Origin: Humulus lupulus
Taxonomy: Eukaryota > Streptophyta > Magnoliopsida > Rosales > Cannabaceae
Length of the DNA stretch: 64,000 nt
Assembly (NCBI RefSeq): GCF_963169125.1
Contig: NC_084795.1
Location: 144,745,766-144,809,765, forward strand
Direction: 5' to 3'
Positions 20,699-32,331 of this stretch are shown here, one piece after another (the first letter of the stretch is position 1; every line of letters starts with the position of its first letter). A model generated the notes under the pieces. That model was not told where the DNA came from. It ran no database searches and saw only the letters and a program-made list of their open reading frames with translations. The translations under genes and the position numbers were made by a program.

Positions 20699-23283
20699 AT
20701 GCACGACCCGTGGGGAGGTGAGAGGTTGATCGACAATGATTTGCTTGCCCAGCTACTCAAAGATCAGGAACAGTCGTCGTTACTAATTCTAGAAATTCCT
20801 TTTTTTCATAACCCTTCTAATAGATCTTCAACCAGTCCATCGGACATGGGTTGAGTAAAATCCGCTGCTCAGAAGAAAAATAAAACAGCCTCTCCTCCTG
20901 CCAAACAGCCTGCTCCTCGGGCTGAAAACCCTTCGACCATCCCTTCACCCGAAAGCACATCCCAGCCAGAAATCCAAACAAAATCCCACCTTTGGGACGT
21001 CCTTTGACCAGTAGTCGAAAGGTATGCTTCACCTCCTAGCAATATTATAGTTAGGACGGTAACGAATTACCTCAAGAAGTGGGGACTTCCTTGGGTAACC
21101 CTAATCAAACCCTCCATCGACTAGCAGGCAAACCTTCCTAGGGGCACCTTCAGCGCCTGGTCGAGATAACATATTGAGGTAGGGGCAACCTTCCCTCTTC
21201 ATCCATTTTTTCAGGGCATGGCCAACTATTTCGAGCTCGCTCCCTTTCAAATAACACCAAACAGGTATAGAGTGCTTTCTGCTCTTTATATCGTATACAG
21301 TCATAAGAAGTGGCTCGTCTCGACGCCACACGAGATCAACTATCTGTTTGATCTCAAGTCCAACCATGACCACAACAACACAAGGTTCTTCCATTTTTAA
21401 CACCAGGAATCTGCTCGCACCTTCCTGAGTGAGATCACCTACAAGTCCAACGTGGGAAAGTACTTCCTAGAGTACTTTTTAACAACAGACCTGATCTCCA
21501 ACAATCTGGCTTTCACAAAAGGAGGTAAATCATTTATTCCATGGTCATTCCATTTCCTTTAGCTTTTCTGCACATCCCTTAAAATTTTTTATGCCATTCA
21601 GGTCCATCACACCGACCAGCTCCTACTCCAGAGATGGAGATATAAGCAGCATCTTTGGCCAGCATGCCAACATAGAACAAAGCATCGAACAGCTAGTCAC
21701 AGAGGCCAATCTAAGGCTAGTCGGCCTTTTGGCACCTCACCAGGATGTGAGGGAATCAACAGCGGGGAGTGCCACTGGTGGAGAAGTCCTCGAGCAACAC
21801 CATGTGTCACAACCCCCGAGGAGGAGGGCAACGGGAGTGACCATCAGGGAACCCTCCAGCGGCCCGCGAACAGCCGCTGCTCCGACTCCTTCAGGAAAGG
21901 GCAAAAAGAAGGTTTCTGAAAATCTCGAGCCCATTCTTGAGTCTTCAGGATAGAACGGAACTGACTTCTCACTCTTAGACAACTTTCCCATTCCCTATCA
22001 TTTATTTGACGGGGACGGCAAATTTAAATACATGCCTAATTTAAATTTAGACTTCTTCAAGCCAGAGAGTGAGTGTAGCAGTAGTACAGTAAATAATGTA
22101 GCGACTAATAGTTGTACCTCAGGTATTTTACATATAATTTCTTTGATTTAGCCAACACACATAATTATATTGCCTAATTGTTCGTATGTTTCCTTCCTTG
22201 TAGATATGCCTGCCGAGAGAGCTTTCGACATGTACACCAATCCTGCCACCGCCACTCCTGCGAGCAGGAAAATATCAAACAAGCGCCAGCCAGGAGAAGG
22301 CTGCAGTGACCCGTCTGCAAAGAGGGCTCAAACGGAAGACCCTCCTGCACCAACTCATACCAAAGAGACAACTCCCCCTCCAGGGCCTACTGACCAGACT
22401 CCTCCAGTAACCACCGACCATAATCCTCAAGCTTCAGCCAACCCAAGTCCCGCTACCCAACCAGATAAAACTCTGGTCGAAGAGATCTTGAACTCTGCTT
22501 GCACTTCAGCCAGTGACAGGCTGCAGAAACTATCCAGATGCCGGCGTAGTTTGGAATCCTTCAGCAACTCTCCTACCATGCCGGTCGACCAGCTCCTCAA
22601 CTGCGGGCTGAACGAACTACTCACTATAGGCTGCTGCTTCCATTATGGTTTGATTGTTCATCTCTCCAATAGATACTAACATCCTTTTTACTTTTATTTT
22701 CTGATTGTAGGGGATCCTGACCATGAGCTCCAGTTGGCGCCGCTCAGAGAGGTGGTCACCAAGTAGGCTGAAGAGATCAAGGCGGTTGAGGAGAGGCTGG
22801 TCGAGCAGCACAAGGTGGTTGAGGCCAAGCATGCTGAAGAGTTGCGAGCAACTGAGGCTAAGATCGCCAAGCTTGAGGAGGAATTGAAGAAGGAGGACTA
22901 TGTTGCCAAAATTACTGCCTCCAAAGATAAGTACAAGGAAGCCTCGCTGATAAACTACCGAGAAGCCCACAAATGTCAATCCGAGTTGGAGATTAACTAG
23001 AAGGAGGTTGCTAACCTTGAGGAGGCCAACTCGCGTAACCTGGAGAAGTACGAAAGAGCAGCGTTCCAGTGTTTCTACATGTTCTGGAAAAGTAATCACA
23101 AGGCTAACTTTACTTATCTACCTGACCCAATAAGGGAAGCTGAGTTGGCGAGGTGTGTTGCCCGCCTGGAAGAGGAAGAGAAGGCTCAAGGATCCCCTGA
23201 GATATCCCTGGCAACAGGCATTGAGGGTGTCAACGAAGATGCTGGGGCCATAATCGACCAGCTGCCTCAAGAGCCTCAGTAGA
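20699..23283 (+). pseudogene. Tat-2 antisense extra gene (spliced), decayed
   Basis: This is the counterpart of the minus-strand gene in Tat-1. A leader intron fits at 20217-20664 (GTAAGT...TGCAG), followed by ATG at 20699 (MHDPWGGERLIDNDLLAQLL). The conserved block TFSAWSR, NYFELAPFQITPNRYRVLSA and STPHEINYLFDLK lies at about 21140-21360. Introns fit at 21525-21601 and 22123-22203. The third keeps its acceptor (TTGTAG, 22710) but its donor is damaged. Exons 2 and 3 encode a QPPRRRATGVTIREP linker and a Pro/Thr-rich part. Exon 4 encodes an E/K-rich coiled coil (22790-23060), then 'CFYMFWKSNHKANFTYLP' and a TAG at 23281-23283. Several in-frame stops and one frameshift in exon 2 are visible. 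Matching intron positions in Tat-1 argue it was a real spliced gene in the ancestor. Function unknown. Confidence 0.75.
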
Positions 23284-23996
23284 ATCCTCCGGATGCTTCA
23301 TAATTTTGTCTGCTTTTCTTTTAATTTTAACTTGTAGTTTAAGACACACAAACTACGGTTTGTGATGTCGATACAATTTATATTTTTATTGCTACACGGG
23401 CAACTTTTCTTTTTAACAGACATCTACATTCGAGCAGTAACTGCTCGCGGTGTAAAGGATTTCTCTTTTGATATTATAACATTTTTATTATAACATCTGT
23501 TCACATGACCGAACTTAGCATAGCACTTTAGTTTGATTTAACAAAATTTAACAAATTTTTTTGAAAAATACTCTAAGTACCGTAGCATGCTTTCACTTAT
23601 TTTGCTCGTGTGTTTCATATGCTTATCAATATGCTTTGCTTACTAGATACCTTATATTCCCCCCAAGTGATTGAGGAGCTTTAGGTCCTCGGTCACTTGC
23701 CTTGACCAAGACCTATTCGAACGTTACTGCTCATAATAAAGATATATGAAAAATGATAATATAGCAAAACAACACACGTAATGAGAAAATACTTGTAATA
23801 AATATAATAATTGGCAAGATTGAGTGGTGCGCACAGTCCCTTTTATTTCTCGTAATAGATGGACAATCGTGTCTGTACGAGTGATCAAAAATATGATCTT
23901 ACACTTAGAAGCGATCAGTTACAAGATTGACTAACCCTTGTTCATAAACTTGTAAAAAGTAAAATTAATACAAGCCAATTCTTTAAGAAGAATTGT
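23284..23996. other. Tat-2 non-coding stretch between the antisense gene and integrase
   Basis: This is the mirror counterpart of 8573-9267 in Tat-1. Conserved pieces are 'ttcccccccaagtgattgaggagc'-like sequence near 23657, 'ggtcacttgccttgacc' near 23690 and 'gcgcacagtccctt' near 23829. No frame is convincing. It probably carries the convergent 3' ends of the sense and antisense transcripts. Confidence 0.55.
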
Positions 23997-25150
23997 TTAT
24001 TGATAGTACTTGCATAGGTGTTCTCCATTCCAATAGCAAGGGATGAGATCTCCATTTAAGCGAGCAAGTTTATAAGTGCCTCGATGGAGGACTTCTTCGA
24101 TTTGGTATGGTCCTTCCCAGTTAGGTCCAAGTACTCCGGCAGCTTGATCGCGGGTGTTAAGGAAAACTCTTCTAATACCAGATCTCCCACATTAAATTTT
24201 TCTTTCACGTACTTTAGAGTTGAAATACCAAGCGACCTTTTGTTGGTAAGCTGCTACTCGAAGTTGGGCTTGCTCGCACCTTTCATTGACCAAATCCAAA
24301 GATTCCATTAATAACTGGCTATTAGTGTCTTGATAGTATGCCATCCGTCGATGTGATGGCAGATTTAATTCAATAGGCAACATAGCCTCATATCCATTAC
24401 CCAAGGAAAATGGAGTACGACCTGTTGCTGTTCGATGCGACGTTCTATACGAGCAGAGGACTTCAGGCAACTGTTCTAGCCATGCCCCTTGTGCTTCTTT
24501 GAGCCTTTTCTTTAGAGTATCCTTTAGTGTCTTGTTGATAGCGTCGACTAGTCTGTTTGCCTGCGGATGAGCTACTGAAGAAAATCTTTTCAACATTCCA
24601 TGCCGTTCGCAAAAATCCGTGAACAAATCACTATCAAACTGTGTACCATTGTTTGAGAAAAAATTTCTTGGAAATCCATAGCGACACACTATGTTCTTGA
24701 CCAAAAAATCCAGCACTTTCTTGGTCGTTATGGTTGCATGTGGCTCAGCTTCGGCCCACTTCATCAAGTAATCAATAGCCACCATGGCGTATTTGATGCC
24801 ACCCTTTCCTATGGGCAAAGAACCGATTAATTATATTCCCCATACTGCGAATGGCCACGGACTTTGAATCTGCTTTAGCTCATTAGGGGCTGCTCACGGA
24901 ATCTTAGAGAATCTCGGGCACTTGTCGCATTTTCGAACAAAGTCCAACAAATCTTCATTCATTGTTGGCTAGAAGTACCCTTGCCTTAGGATCTTTTTTG
25001 ATAAACTCTGCCCCTAGCATAATCTTTGAAGAAACCTTCATGGACCTCTCGCATTAATTATGTGAATTTCTCATTTGAGACACACCTTAGGAGTGGCATT
25101 GAGTACCCCCTTCGGTATAGAATTCCGTCGACCAGGATAAATCGAGCAGC
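23997..25150 (-). pseudogene. Tat-2 integrase, catalytic residues altered
   Basis: The best frame is 24818-24192 (minus), with GGIKYAMVAIDYLMKWAEAEP, ITTKKVLDFLVKNIVCRYG, the core and WLEQLPEVLCSYRTSHRTATG. The C-terminal region continues to EHLCKYYQ and a TAA at 23997. The zinc-binding N-terminus lies around 24900-25060 with stops. The second catalytic position reads FFSNNGTQFD where Tat-1 has VSDNGTHFD, so the aspartate is asparagine. The third region reads LVDAINKTLK where Tat-1 has KVEAVNKTLK, so the glutamate is aspartate. Two of three catalytic acids are therefore changed, and integration activity would be expected to be lost even without the stops. Confidence 0.88.
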
Positions 25151-25156
25151 CTGCCT

Positions 25157-25706
25157 CTAGAGGGTCCTTGCTTTGTTTCTGTCTGTCGGCAACACTTCGT
25201 GTTCCAAGTACTCAATGAAAGGTGCCATCCATGTATCTGCTGCCTGAATTACTAGAGAAGTTTCTTCTGCTCTGATGCTTGGTGCGGACAGTCGTTTAAC
25301 AGGCACTATATTCAGCGTATCGGCATCCTTTGCACTCGCTAATTTGGCCATGTCATCAGCGTTTGAGTTCTGGTCGCGAGGTACTTGCTGTAGAGTATAT
25401 CTTTCAAACTATGCCAACAAATCCTTTGCTTTGTTCAAGTAAGCAACCATCTTCAGAACCCTAGCTTGATATTCTCCAGTAATTTGATTAACCACCAACT
25501 GGGAGTCGCTATAGATATCAAGTAACTTTATATTCATGTCCCTGGCTAATCGTAAACCTACGAGCATTGCTTCATACTCGGCTTCATTATTAGATGCTGT
25601 GAAGTCGAATCCGATTGCACAGTGGAATCGATATCCTTCAGGCGTTACCAAAATCACTCCGGCTCTAGCATGATGTTCATTAGAAGAACCGTCTGTAAAT
25701 AACTTC
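25157..25706 (-). pseudogene. Tat-2 second (archaeal-type) RNase H
   Basis: The order is a TDGSSNE motif near 25690, HCAIGFDFTASNNEAEYEAMLVGLRLA, IYSDSQLVVNQITGEYQ and DQNSNADDMAKLASA near 25360. All acidic positions expected of the fold are present. The open stretches are 25657-25409 and 25351-25157, separated by a TAG (LLA* then FERYTLQQVPRDQ). It is the same domain and position as 6844-7255 in Tat-1. Confidence 0.85.
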
Positions 25707-25819
25707 TAAGAGGGGGGTTTGGCTTTGAGGTTTAGGCTCTTTTGTCTGTTCACTATCTGGAAGCCCAGTGAGCTCTGCGATGAAGTCGGCTAGGGCTTTC
25801 CCTTTTACTGCTGCTTGTG

Positions 25820-27174
25820 GTAAGTAAGAAATTTCAAACTACCCAAGTTCAACTACCCATTTCAATAATCGCCCAGCAGCTTCTGGCTTCTGCAGAACTT
25901 GTCATAGGGGCTGGTCGGTTAGTACTATGAGGGGCGAGCTTGAAAGTACGGCCGTATCTTTCTAGAGGCTAAAATCAAGTAGTAGGCTAATTTTTCAATG
26001 GACAGATACCTCAGCTCTGCTCCTATTAGCCTTTTTCTTACATAACATACGACTTTTTGCACATTTTCCTCCTCTCTTACCAAGACAGCACTAGCAGCAT
26101 ATTCTGTGACCACCAAATAGATGAACAAAGTTTCTTTTTCAACCGACTTTGATAGGATCAGTGGCTGTGACATATGAGACTTCAGAGCTTGGAAATCCTG
26201 CTCGCACTCCTCCGTCCACTCGAATTTTTTATTGCCCCTAAGTAGATTAAAAAATGGGACACACTTGTTCGTCGATTTGGAGATAAATCTACTTAGAGCA
26301 GCGATTCTTCTGGTTAAACTTTGTACATCTTTTAACTTTATTGGCGATTTCATATCGCCCAGGGCCTTGATTTTTTGGGATTTGCTTCAATACCTCGTGA
26401 GTTCACTATAAATCCCAAAAATTTCCCTGATCCAACTCCGAATGAACACTTGAGGGGTTTCAGCTTCATCTGATACTTGATCAAGATGTTGAAGTACTCT
26501 TGCAGGTCCCCTATGTGTTCTTCTACCTTCTTTGACTTAACCAGCATGTCATCAACATATACTTCCATGTTTGTTCCGATCAACTCTTTGAACATGTGAT
26601 TGACTAGTCGCTAGTAAGTCGCACCAGCATTTTTCAAACCAAAGGGCATTACTTTGTAATAGTAATGCCCTGTATCGGTCTGAAATCTAGTGTGATCCTC
26701 ATCAGGTGGGTCCATACTAGTTTGATTGTACCCAGAGTATGCATCTATAAACGATAGGATCTTGTGTCCTGAAGTGGCATCGACTAGTTGGTCGATCCTT
26801 GGGAGCGGGAAACAATCTCTTGGGCAGGCTTTATTAAGGTCTGTTAAATCCACGCATGTTCTCCATTTTCCATTCAGCTTGGGTTCTATTACGGGATTAG
26901 TGACCCGCGATGGATAAAATGCTACCCTGATGAATCTGATCTCCTCTAGCTTCTCGACTTCTTCCTTTAAAGCTTTCAATCTATCTTTGTCGAGCAGCCT
27001 TCTTTTATGTTGCATTGGTGGAAAGCTCTTGTTTATGTTCATGACATGGCTGATAACTTCTGGGTCAATTCTAACCATGTCCTTATGCGACCAGGCAAAG
27101 ACTTCCTGGTTCTTCTTCAAAAATTCCACCAACTTTTGTTTTATTGTTGTCTCTAAGTTTTTACCGACGTTCAC
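25820..27174 (-). pseudogene. Tat-2 reverse transcriptase and first RNase H
   Basis: Reverse transcriptase occupies 27174-26350. Motifs are WRTCVDLTDLNKACPRDCFPLPRID, FIDAYSGYNQTSM, YYKVMPFGLKNAGATY, catalytic YVDD in MEVYVDDMLVKSKK and KCSFGVGSGKFLGF. A TAG follows ATY (a glutamine codon in the ancestor), and the frame shifts at about 26355. RNase H covers 26353 to about 25820 (LSRFISKSTNKCVPFFNLLRG, ETLFIYLVVTEYAASAVLV, RYLSIEKLAYYLILASRKIRPYFQA) with a break after QARPS. Catalytic residues of the polymerase are intact. The copy is dead because of stops and a frameshift. Confidence 0.9.
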
Positions 27175-27294
27175 AACCCTGGTCGGATCTACCTCGTCGA
27201 GTTGGACCTCTTCGAGGTCCTTGATTGGTCCTACTTCTTCATCAAAATCCCCAAAGTGAGGATCTAAATTCCTATCCTCACTTTGGGCAACACA

Positions 27295-27918
27295 CTATTT
27301 GGTAACGTGCTCACCTGATTGGGCTTGTGTTTCATTGGCCAGCTGCAACTCTTTTCCGGCATCCTCCCTCGATGCACCTCTCTTCGCCTTAGTAATCGAG
27401 GAATTATAGCATTCCCTTGCTTCTCGTTGGTTTCCCAGCACGCATCCTACCCCTGCGTCAATTGGGAATTTCATGGCGAGGTGCCAGACCGAGGTTACAG
27501 CTCGCAGGTCGACCAGAATAGGCCTTCCAATTAAAACATTGTATGCAGAAGCATAATCAACTACTATAAAAGTATTAAGTAATGTCTTATTCACAGGCGC
27601 AGTTCCTGCTGTAATCGGAAGCCTAATTGACCCTGTTAGCACGAGCCCTTCGCCAGAAAAACCATAAATGGTTTGGTTGCATGGCTCTAGGTCCTTCACT
27701 GAAAACTTCATTCTCTCTAACGAAAACTTGTACAAGATATTTACTGAGCTCCCTGTGTCAAATAACACCCTTTTGACCATCATGTTGGCTATATGGACAT
27801 CCACAACCAGGGGGTCCGAATGAGGAAATCGGACATGCTGAGCGTCAAACTCAGAGAAAATTATTAGTTCTTCCTCTGTTCGAGCCTTCTTGGGAGTTCG
27901 CTCCTCCAAATTTAGCAT
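27295..27918 (-). pseudogene. Tat-2 aspartic protease with intact DTG
   Basis: The open stretch of 207 residues includes MMVKRVLFDTGSSVNILYKFSLERMK (retropepsin active site DTG intact), YGFSGEGL and IGRPILVDLRAVTSVWHLAMKFP. It ends EHVTK at a TAG where the Tat-1 homologue reads TKYGVAQ. This is the better-preserved protease of the two Tat copies. It lies between gag and reverse transcriptase. Confidence 0.87.
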
Positions 27919-28092
27919 CTCGATGTCCTAGTCGTGGCGTAACGTCCGAGCATATTTCTCCCTTGCCTTCCCACTATCTCCCACAAGGTGTGGGGCGCCA
28001 CAGATGGTTAGAAACGTACCTGCCACAGAAGCTGGCTGTAAAGGTCGTAAGTGTTGGCATACAGGCACCTACTCATTACCTCCTTAAGCCTC

Positions 28093-30207
28093 TCACTGAG
28101 AACCTGCCATGGCTCGTACATATCGCCTCAGGTGTCCTTGTCTGATAAGGAACTCAATCTCATCTTTCAGCTGGTTACACTCATTAATGTTATGATAGTC
28201 GTTGTGAAAACGACAAAACTTTGTTGTATCTCTCTTGGAGATATCCTTCCTTATAGGCGCTGGTCGCTTGTACAGGACATTGGAGTTGGTTGCCGGGTAA
28301 ACCTCCATTCTGCTCTCGACTAGGGTCGTGTAGTTGGTGAACCTTGGCTCGTACCTATTTCCTTTAGGGCGCTTAATTTTAGACGTCGTCGGCTCATTTT
28401 TTTTACCGTTCCCGTTGCCTTTGTTGTTGCCATTGGGTTTATCTGACCCATTGGCGGCTTTAGCAGGATCTTCTTTTGATCCCTTCTCTTTCGCAGGCGA
28501 TCTCCCCTCGTTGGCAATCGCATCCTCGAGCTTACTGGATCGATATGCTCGATAAGGAAACTCCTGGGTACTCTTCACCCCATTCTTTCTTAAGCTGTTC
28601 CAAAGGGGAGAATGGCGCCTTACTCCAGCAGTAAAGGCCATCATTTTCCCTTCATTTCCAACTGTTTTAGCCCCAGCAACTGCTCGCATGAAACGCTGTA
28701 CATATTCCTGGACATATTCCTTTAAGGATTCTCCCTCATTCCGACGTATCTCGACCAACTGGTTGGCTTTAGTCGGGTGAACGCGACCAGCATAGAATTG
28801 CCTGTAGAATTCCTTCACGAACATTTCCCATGATACTATGCTAGCAGGAGGGAATTTAAAAAACCAATCCTGATCAGTGTCAGATAGGTTGGCCAGAAAT
28901 ATTCTACAGTGAGCATCATTTGTCACCTTCTGGATGTCCATTTGTATCTCAAACTTATTCATGAGAGATACTAGGTCCCCGTACCTATCGAAGTTTTTCA
29001 ATACTGGCATTTTGAATTTGCTGGGGTTTCTGCCACAACTATTCTTTGTATGAATGGAATGCCCCTTCTCCGATCATACTCGATGTGGGATGTCCGACTT
29101 CCCACCAGCTGCTACACAGCCTTGTTTAGCGCATCAATCGGAGCCAGCACGACGTCTGGGATTGCTGGGGCGACTGGTACTGGAGGAATGTGCTCATCGT
29201 GCCTTTTGTGCCTGTCATTGAGCACATCCCTTAAGTCATCATCTCTGCACCTTTGCTGGCTAGCATCCAACCGATCAAAGACATTAGGCTGCCAGGTTGC
29301 CCCCCAGCATTCTGGCTCGCAGGCCTATTTTCTCTTGGTCAGGGATTCCTTTCTCCACCTATTTCTTCTTGCCCTCGACTAGCATTCCTTCTATCAGAGT
29401 CAGCATCATTATAGTCATGGTCATCTCTGAAATGCGACTGACTATGGCACGACCAACTAGTCGCACTATTCCGCCCTCTAACTGGCACCTACCGAGCATT
29501 AGGGGGACGCCTGCGTTTGTCGGTGGGTCCCCAGGCATTATTATGCCATGGGGGTCCCCTGACCGCAGAGCCTGACTCAACGTGTCTTCTGTTAGTAGAA
29601 GGATGTTGCCCCCTGATCGGTGGATTTGGCTAATCAGGCATTGGATGTCTAAGGCTTCGGGGAGGCTGCCCGGCGCTATTCTGCCTTTGACGCTGGGGAT
29701 TATCTCGACTAATGCGAGAAGGTGGCTGCTACTCAGGATCCTAAATTTGGATATCCTATTGAGCAGCAGGTGGTTGCTCCAGCCTTTGAGGGCTCCCTAG
29801 CTGAAGCGGGGGACTTGGGTTTGGGGCCCATTGTGGTGGTGCACTTAGTGGCTAATCTGGTTGAGAAGCCAGCGCAGCTTGCCTCTGGCCCAACTAAATG
29901 GTTGCTTCTAGGGTGGCAGTGGTATCTCTCTGCCGACGGTCCATGTCCACCTGCCACTAATTTAGTTCTTGGCGATGACGTTCGATTTCCCTCTGTTGCA
30001 ATTCCAACGTCTCAGCCGTGTTCTCTTGATTAGCCTTCAGATTGTCCAGCTCCTCTTGCAACACACTCAGTGTTGTCCTCAGGGTTTCAGAATCCATTTC
30101 TTCCTCTTCAAAATAAAACTGTGGCTCATCTTCAAGCACATTTGGTGGAGGAGGTTGGGTGGATGCAGCGCCAGAAGCCTGCACCATCTTTTGGATGTCT
30201 TAGCCAT
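28093..30207 (-). pseudogene. gag: Tat-2 gag, frameshifted
   Basis: The start codon is at 30207 (MAKTSK), matching Tat-1. A one-base shift directly after it puts the rest of the N-terminal region in the frame read from 30187 (VQASGAASTQPPPPNVLEDEPQF). The central part 29900-29010 is heavily decayed. The conserved core runs 29010-28093: FDRYGDLVSLMNKFE, DQDWFFKFPPASIVSWEMF, MMAFTAGVRRHSPLWNSLRKN, a Lys/Asn-rich linker and a zinc-knuckle-like CRFHNDYHNINEC. That knuckle has lost the glycine before the first histidine. It ends LRRYVRAMAGSQ before a TAG. Confidence 0.87.
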
Positions 30208-30234
30208 TTTATCTTCTTGAAATATAGAATTAAT

Positions 30235-30252
30235 CTCTCAATGAAAGAACCA
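30235..30252 (-). other. Candidate primer binding site of Tat-2
   Basis: On the minus strand TGGTTCTTTCATTGAGAG lies 6 bases after the inferred LTR end. It corresponds to 2287-2304 in Tat-1. The tRNA is not assigned. Confidence 0.5.
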
Positions 30253-30258
30253 AAATGA

Positions 30259-30866
30259 TGACCCTCAAATTGGTCAATGACACGGAGTCAGATAAATGAT
30301 AGAAAATGAGAGGAAAACAAGAAGAAATTCAAATGGAAAGTAAACAACAAAAACGATTTATAGTGGTTCGGCCCCAATTGGATGGTAATAACCTACGTCT
30401 ACTTAGTGTTCTTATTGATTTTGAATCCCAACACTGTGAAGATTACAACTTTGGTGAATAATCACAAGCCTTGGGAATATTACAACTTTGGTGAATAATC
30501 ACACTATATTCTTCTCTGTACAAAGATCCAAAGTTTTCCCCAAAAAATTCCTTTCCCTTGAGCCCTTTGAGTCTTATTTATAGGCTCAAGAAAAATACCT
30601 GGGCACATGGGCCTTAATTACAATTAATACTTGCGTATCAAGGTAATAAAAGAAAATACAATTAATGCAAATATTTCAAGATTGCATATCCAAAAGGAAG
30701 TAAATGAAAGTTTGCGACCAGACTGGTCACACCTAAGCGTGAGGCTTGATAAATTAATAACTTTCTAGTTGATGGTCGAACAAGATTCATTCACTTAAAG
30801 TTGTCACGTGCCTGCCACGTGTAGGTCAATCCTGCCACGTCATCAGGAGCTGTTTTTGGGTAAACA
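30259..30866 (-). repeat. 5' LTR of Tat-2
   Basis: TGTTTACCC...GGGTCA on the minus strand, 608 bases. It contains a local tandem duplication ('attacaactttggtgaataatcac' twice, about 30440-30505) and a TATA box. The outer end abuts CACTA sequence 'atatatt'. The inner end could be three bases further in (ending at 30256), as in Tat-1. Confidence 0.82.
30573..30582 (-). promoter_or_regulatory. TATA box of the Tat-2 5' LTR
   Basis: TATAAATAAG in the context 'cttgagcctataaata', the same as in the Tat-1 LTR. Confidence 0.7.
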
Positions 30867-31848
30867 TATATATTATATTGAATTTTATTTTGGGTGTATT
30901 ATGTTTTATGTTATTAGGATATAGATTACCAATTTCATATTAAATATTTCATCGTTTTGAAAAATTATGTGGGGATAATTTTTGAATTTTTATTTCTAAA
31001 ATTCTTAAAATCATAGTAATTGTATATATAATATAGATAGTTATATATATATATATTTATATATACGTAACACATTCTTTAAACATATAAATGACACTAA
31101 TGAACAAAAAAATAAAAGTGTTATTCAGGTTTTGAGAAGTTGCCATCAAAACAGTATTTGTAGATATTTTATTGTTGGGTTGATGAGAAGGTGTCAAAAA
31201 GTAAATACATGATTTATTATTTAAATTATAATTATGTGAAATTTTACAAAATTAAATATAATGTTGATATTAATGTGTAGGTTAATATTTTGATTGGTCT
31301 TAAAGCATTGGATTAGTAGTTGGCTTGCGAGAGGTATGTTGTATTTGATTTTTTTAATTTTTAATATAAATTGTATAATTTTAGTGGAGTTTGGATATCT
31401 TAGATATCCATCCGTAGTGAAGTAGGTTATGAGAATTATGTGTGTTGCGGTGATAACGGAAGGTTGAATACTTGCATGTATTAGTGAAGTAGGTTCTGAG
31501 AATTTTGTGTGTTGCAGAGATATATGGATAGAAATATGTGTGTTGTTTGATTTGTTTCAATTGCTTGTGTTGATTGTGACAGATGGCTAGGCTAGTAAAT
31601 TAGGGGATATGCTGTCCAATTTTATGTTTGATTTACTTTTATACATCAATGTTTTCTCTTAAATTTTTTAATGAAAATACTCCTATAAATGATATCGCAA
31701 TGAATATGTTGTTACACTTGGACTGAGACATTGGTAGCAAGAGAGTTGTGTAACAATTGTGAGTAAACTTATTTTTTTACAATACAATAAGAATCTAGTT
31801 ATAATTTTTCATGTTTGGTGTATTATAATGTGATCTTTCATGTTTCAG

Positions 31849-31936
31849 GGATGATTTTAGAAAGAAATTCATGGCAGCCAATCCTTACTTCGGAAAGACA
31901 GTGACGAGGGTGAGTACAAGGGCAAGAAGAAGAAAG
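31849..31936 (+). other. Candidate exon in the CACTA right arm
   Basis: An 88-base segment is bounded by TTTCAG before and GTATGT after. It is open in one frame, giving DDFRKKFMAANPYFGKTV and then an Arg-rich tail. It is locally more GC-balanced than its AT-rich surroundings. It may be a leftover exon of the transposon's own gene or of a captured gene. I do not recognise the peptide. The remaining sequence of this arm (30867-31848, 31937-32331) is AT-rich with nothing I can support. Confidence 0.35.
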
Positions 31937-32331
31937 GTATGTTGTTTGACAATGAATTTAGTGTTTTATTTTATTTGTAATTTTTATTAGAGTAAATGAT
32001 TCTTGTTTAAGTGGTTAATTATTTACTTTGTAAATCTAGTTATATATGTTTTAAGGTCAAGACGATTATATTTATAGACAAGACTATATGATTTTTTAGT
32101 CAAGTAGTAGTGTTATATTTGTTCCAAAAATTGTTTAATTAGATTTGTAAATACTTTGTGTAAGTTTTGTTATTTTAATCTATAGTATTTTAGATTAATT
32201 TGTATATAAATGTATCATTTAAATTATAATTTTTAATTTAAAATAACAATAAATAATTTTTTAAAAAATTAAAAATATAACTTATAAGGGCGCCCGCAAG
32301 TCCTTAAAATTTTTGTAGGGCTCGCTAAAAA

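Larger units (their letters stand above)
19681..30866 (-). mobile_element. Tat-2: Ty3/gypsy (Tat lineage) LTR retrotransposon inside the CACTA element, decayed
   Basis: On the minus strand the order is 5' LTR (30866-30259), primer site, gag, protease, reverse transcriptase, RNase H, second RNase H and integrase (ending 23997). An antisense spliced gene (plus strand, 20699-23283), a polypurine tract (19826-19813) and a truncated 3' LTR (19812-19681) follow. Only 132 of about 608 bases of the 3' LTR survive and no target duplication can be confirmed. Multiple stops and altered integrase residues make it inactive. It is more complete than Tat-1 on the antisense-gene side. Confidence 0.9.
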
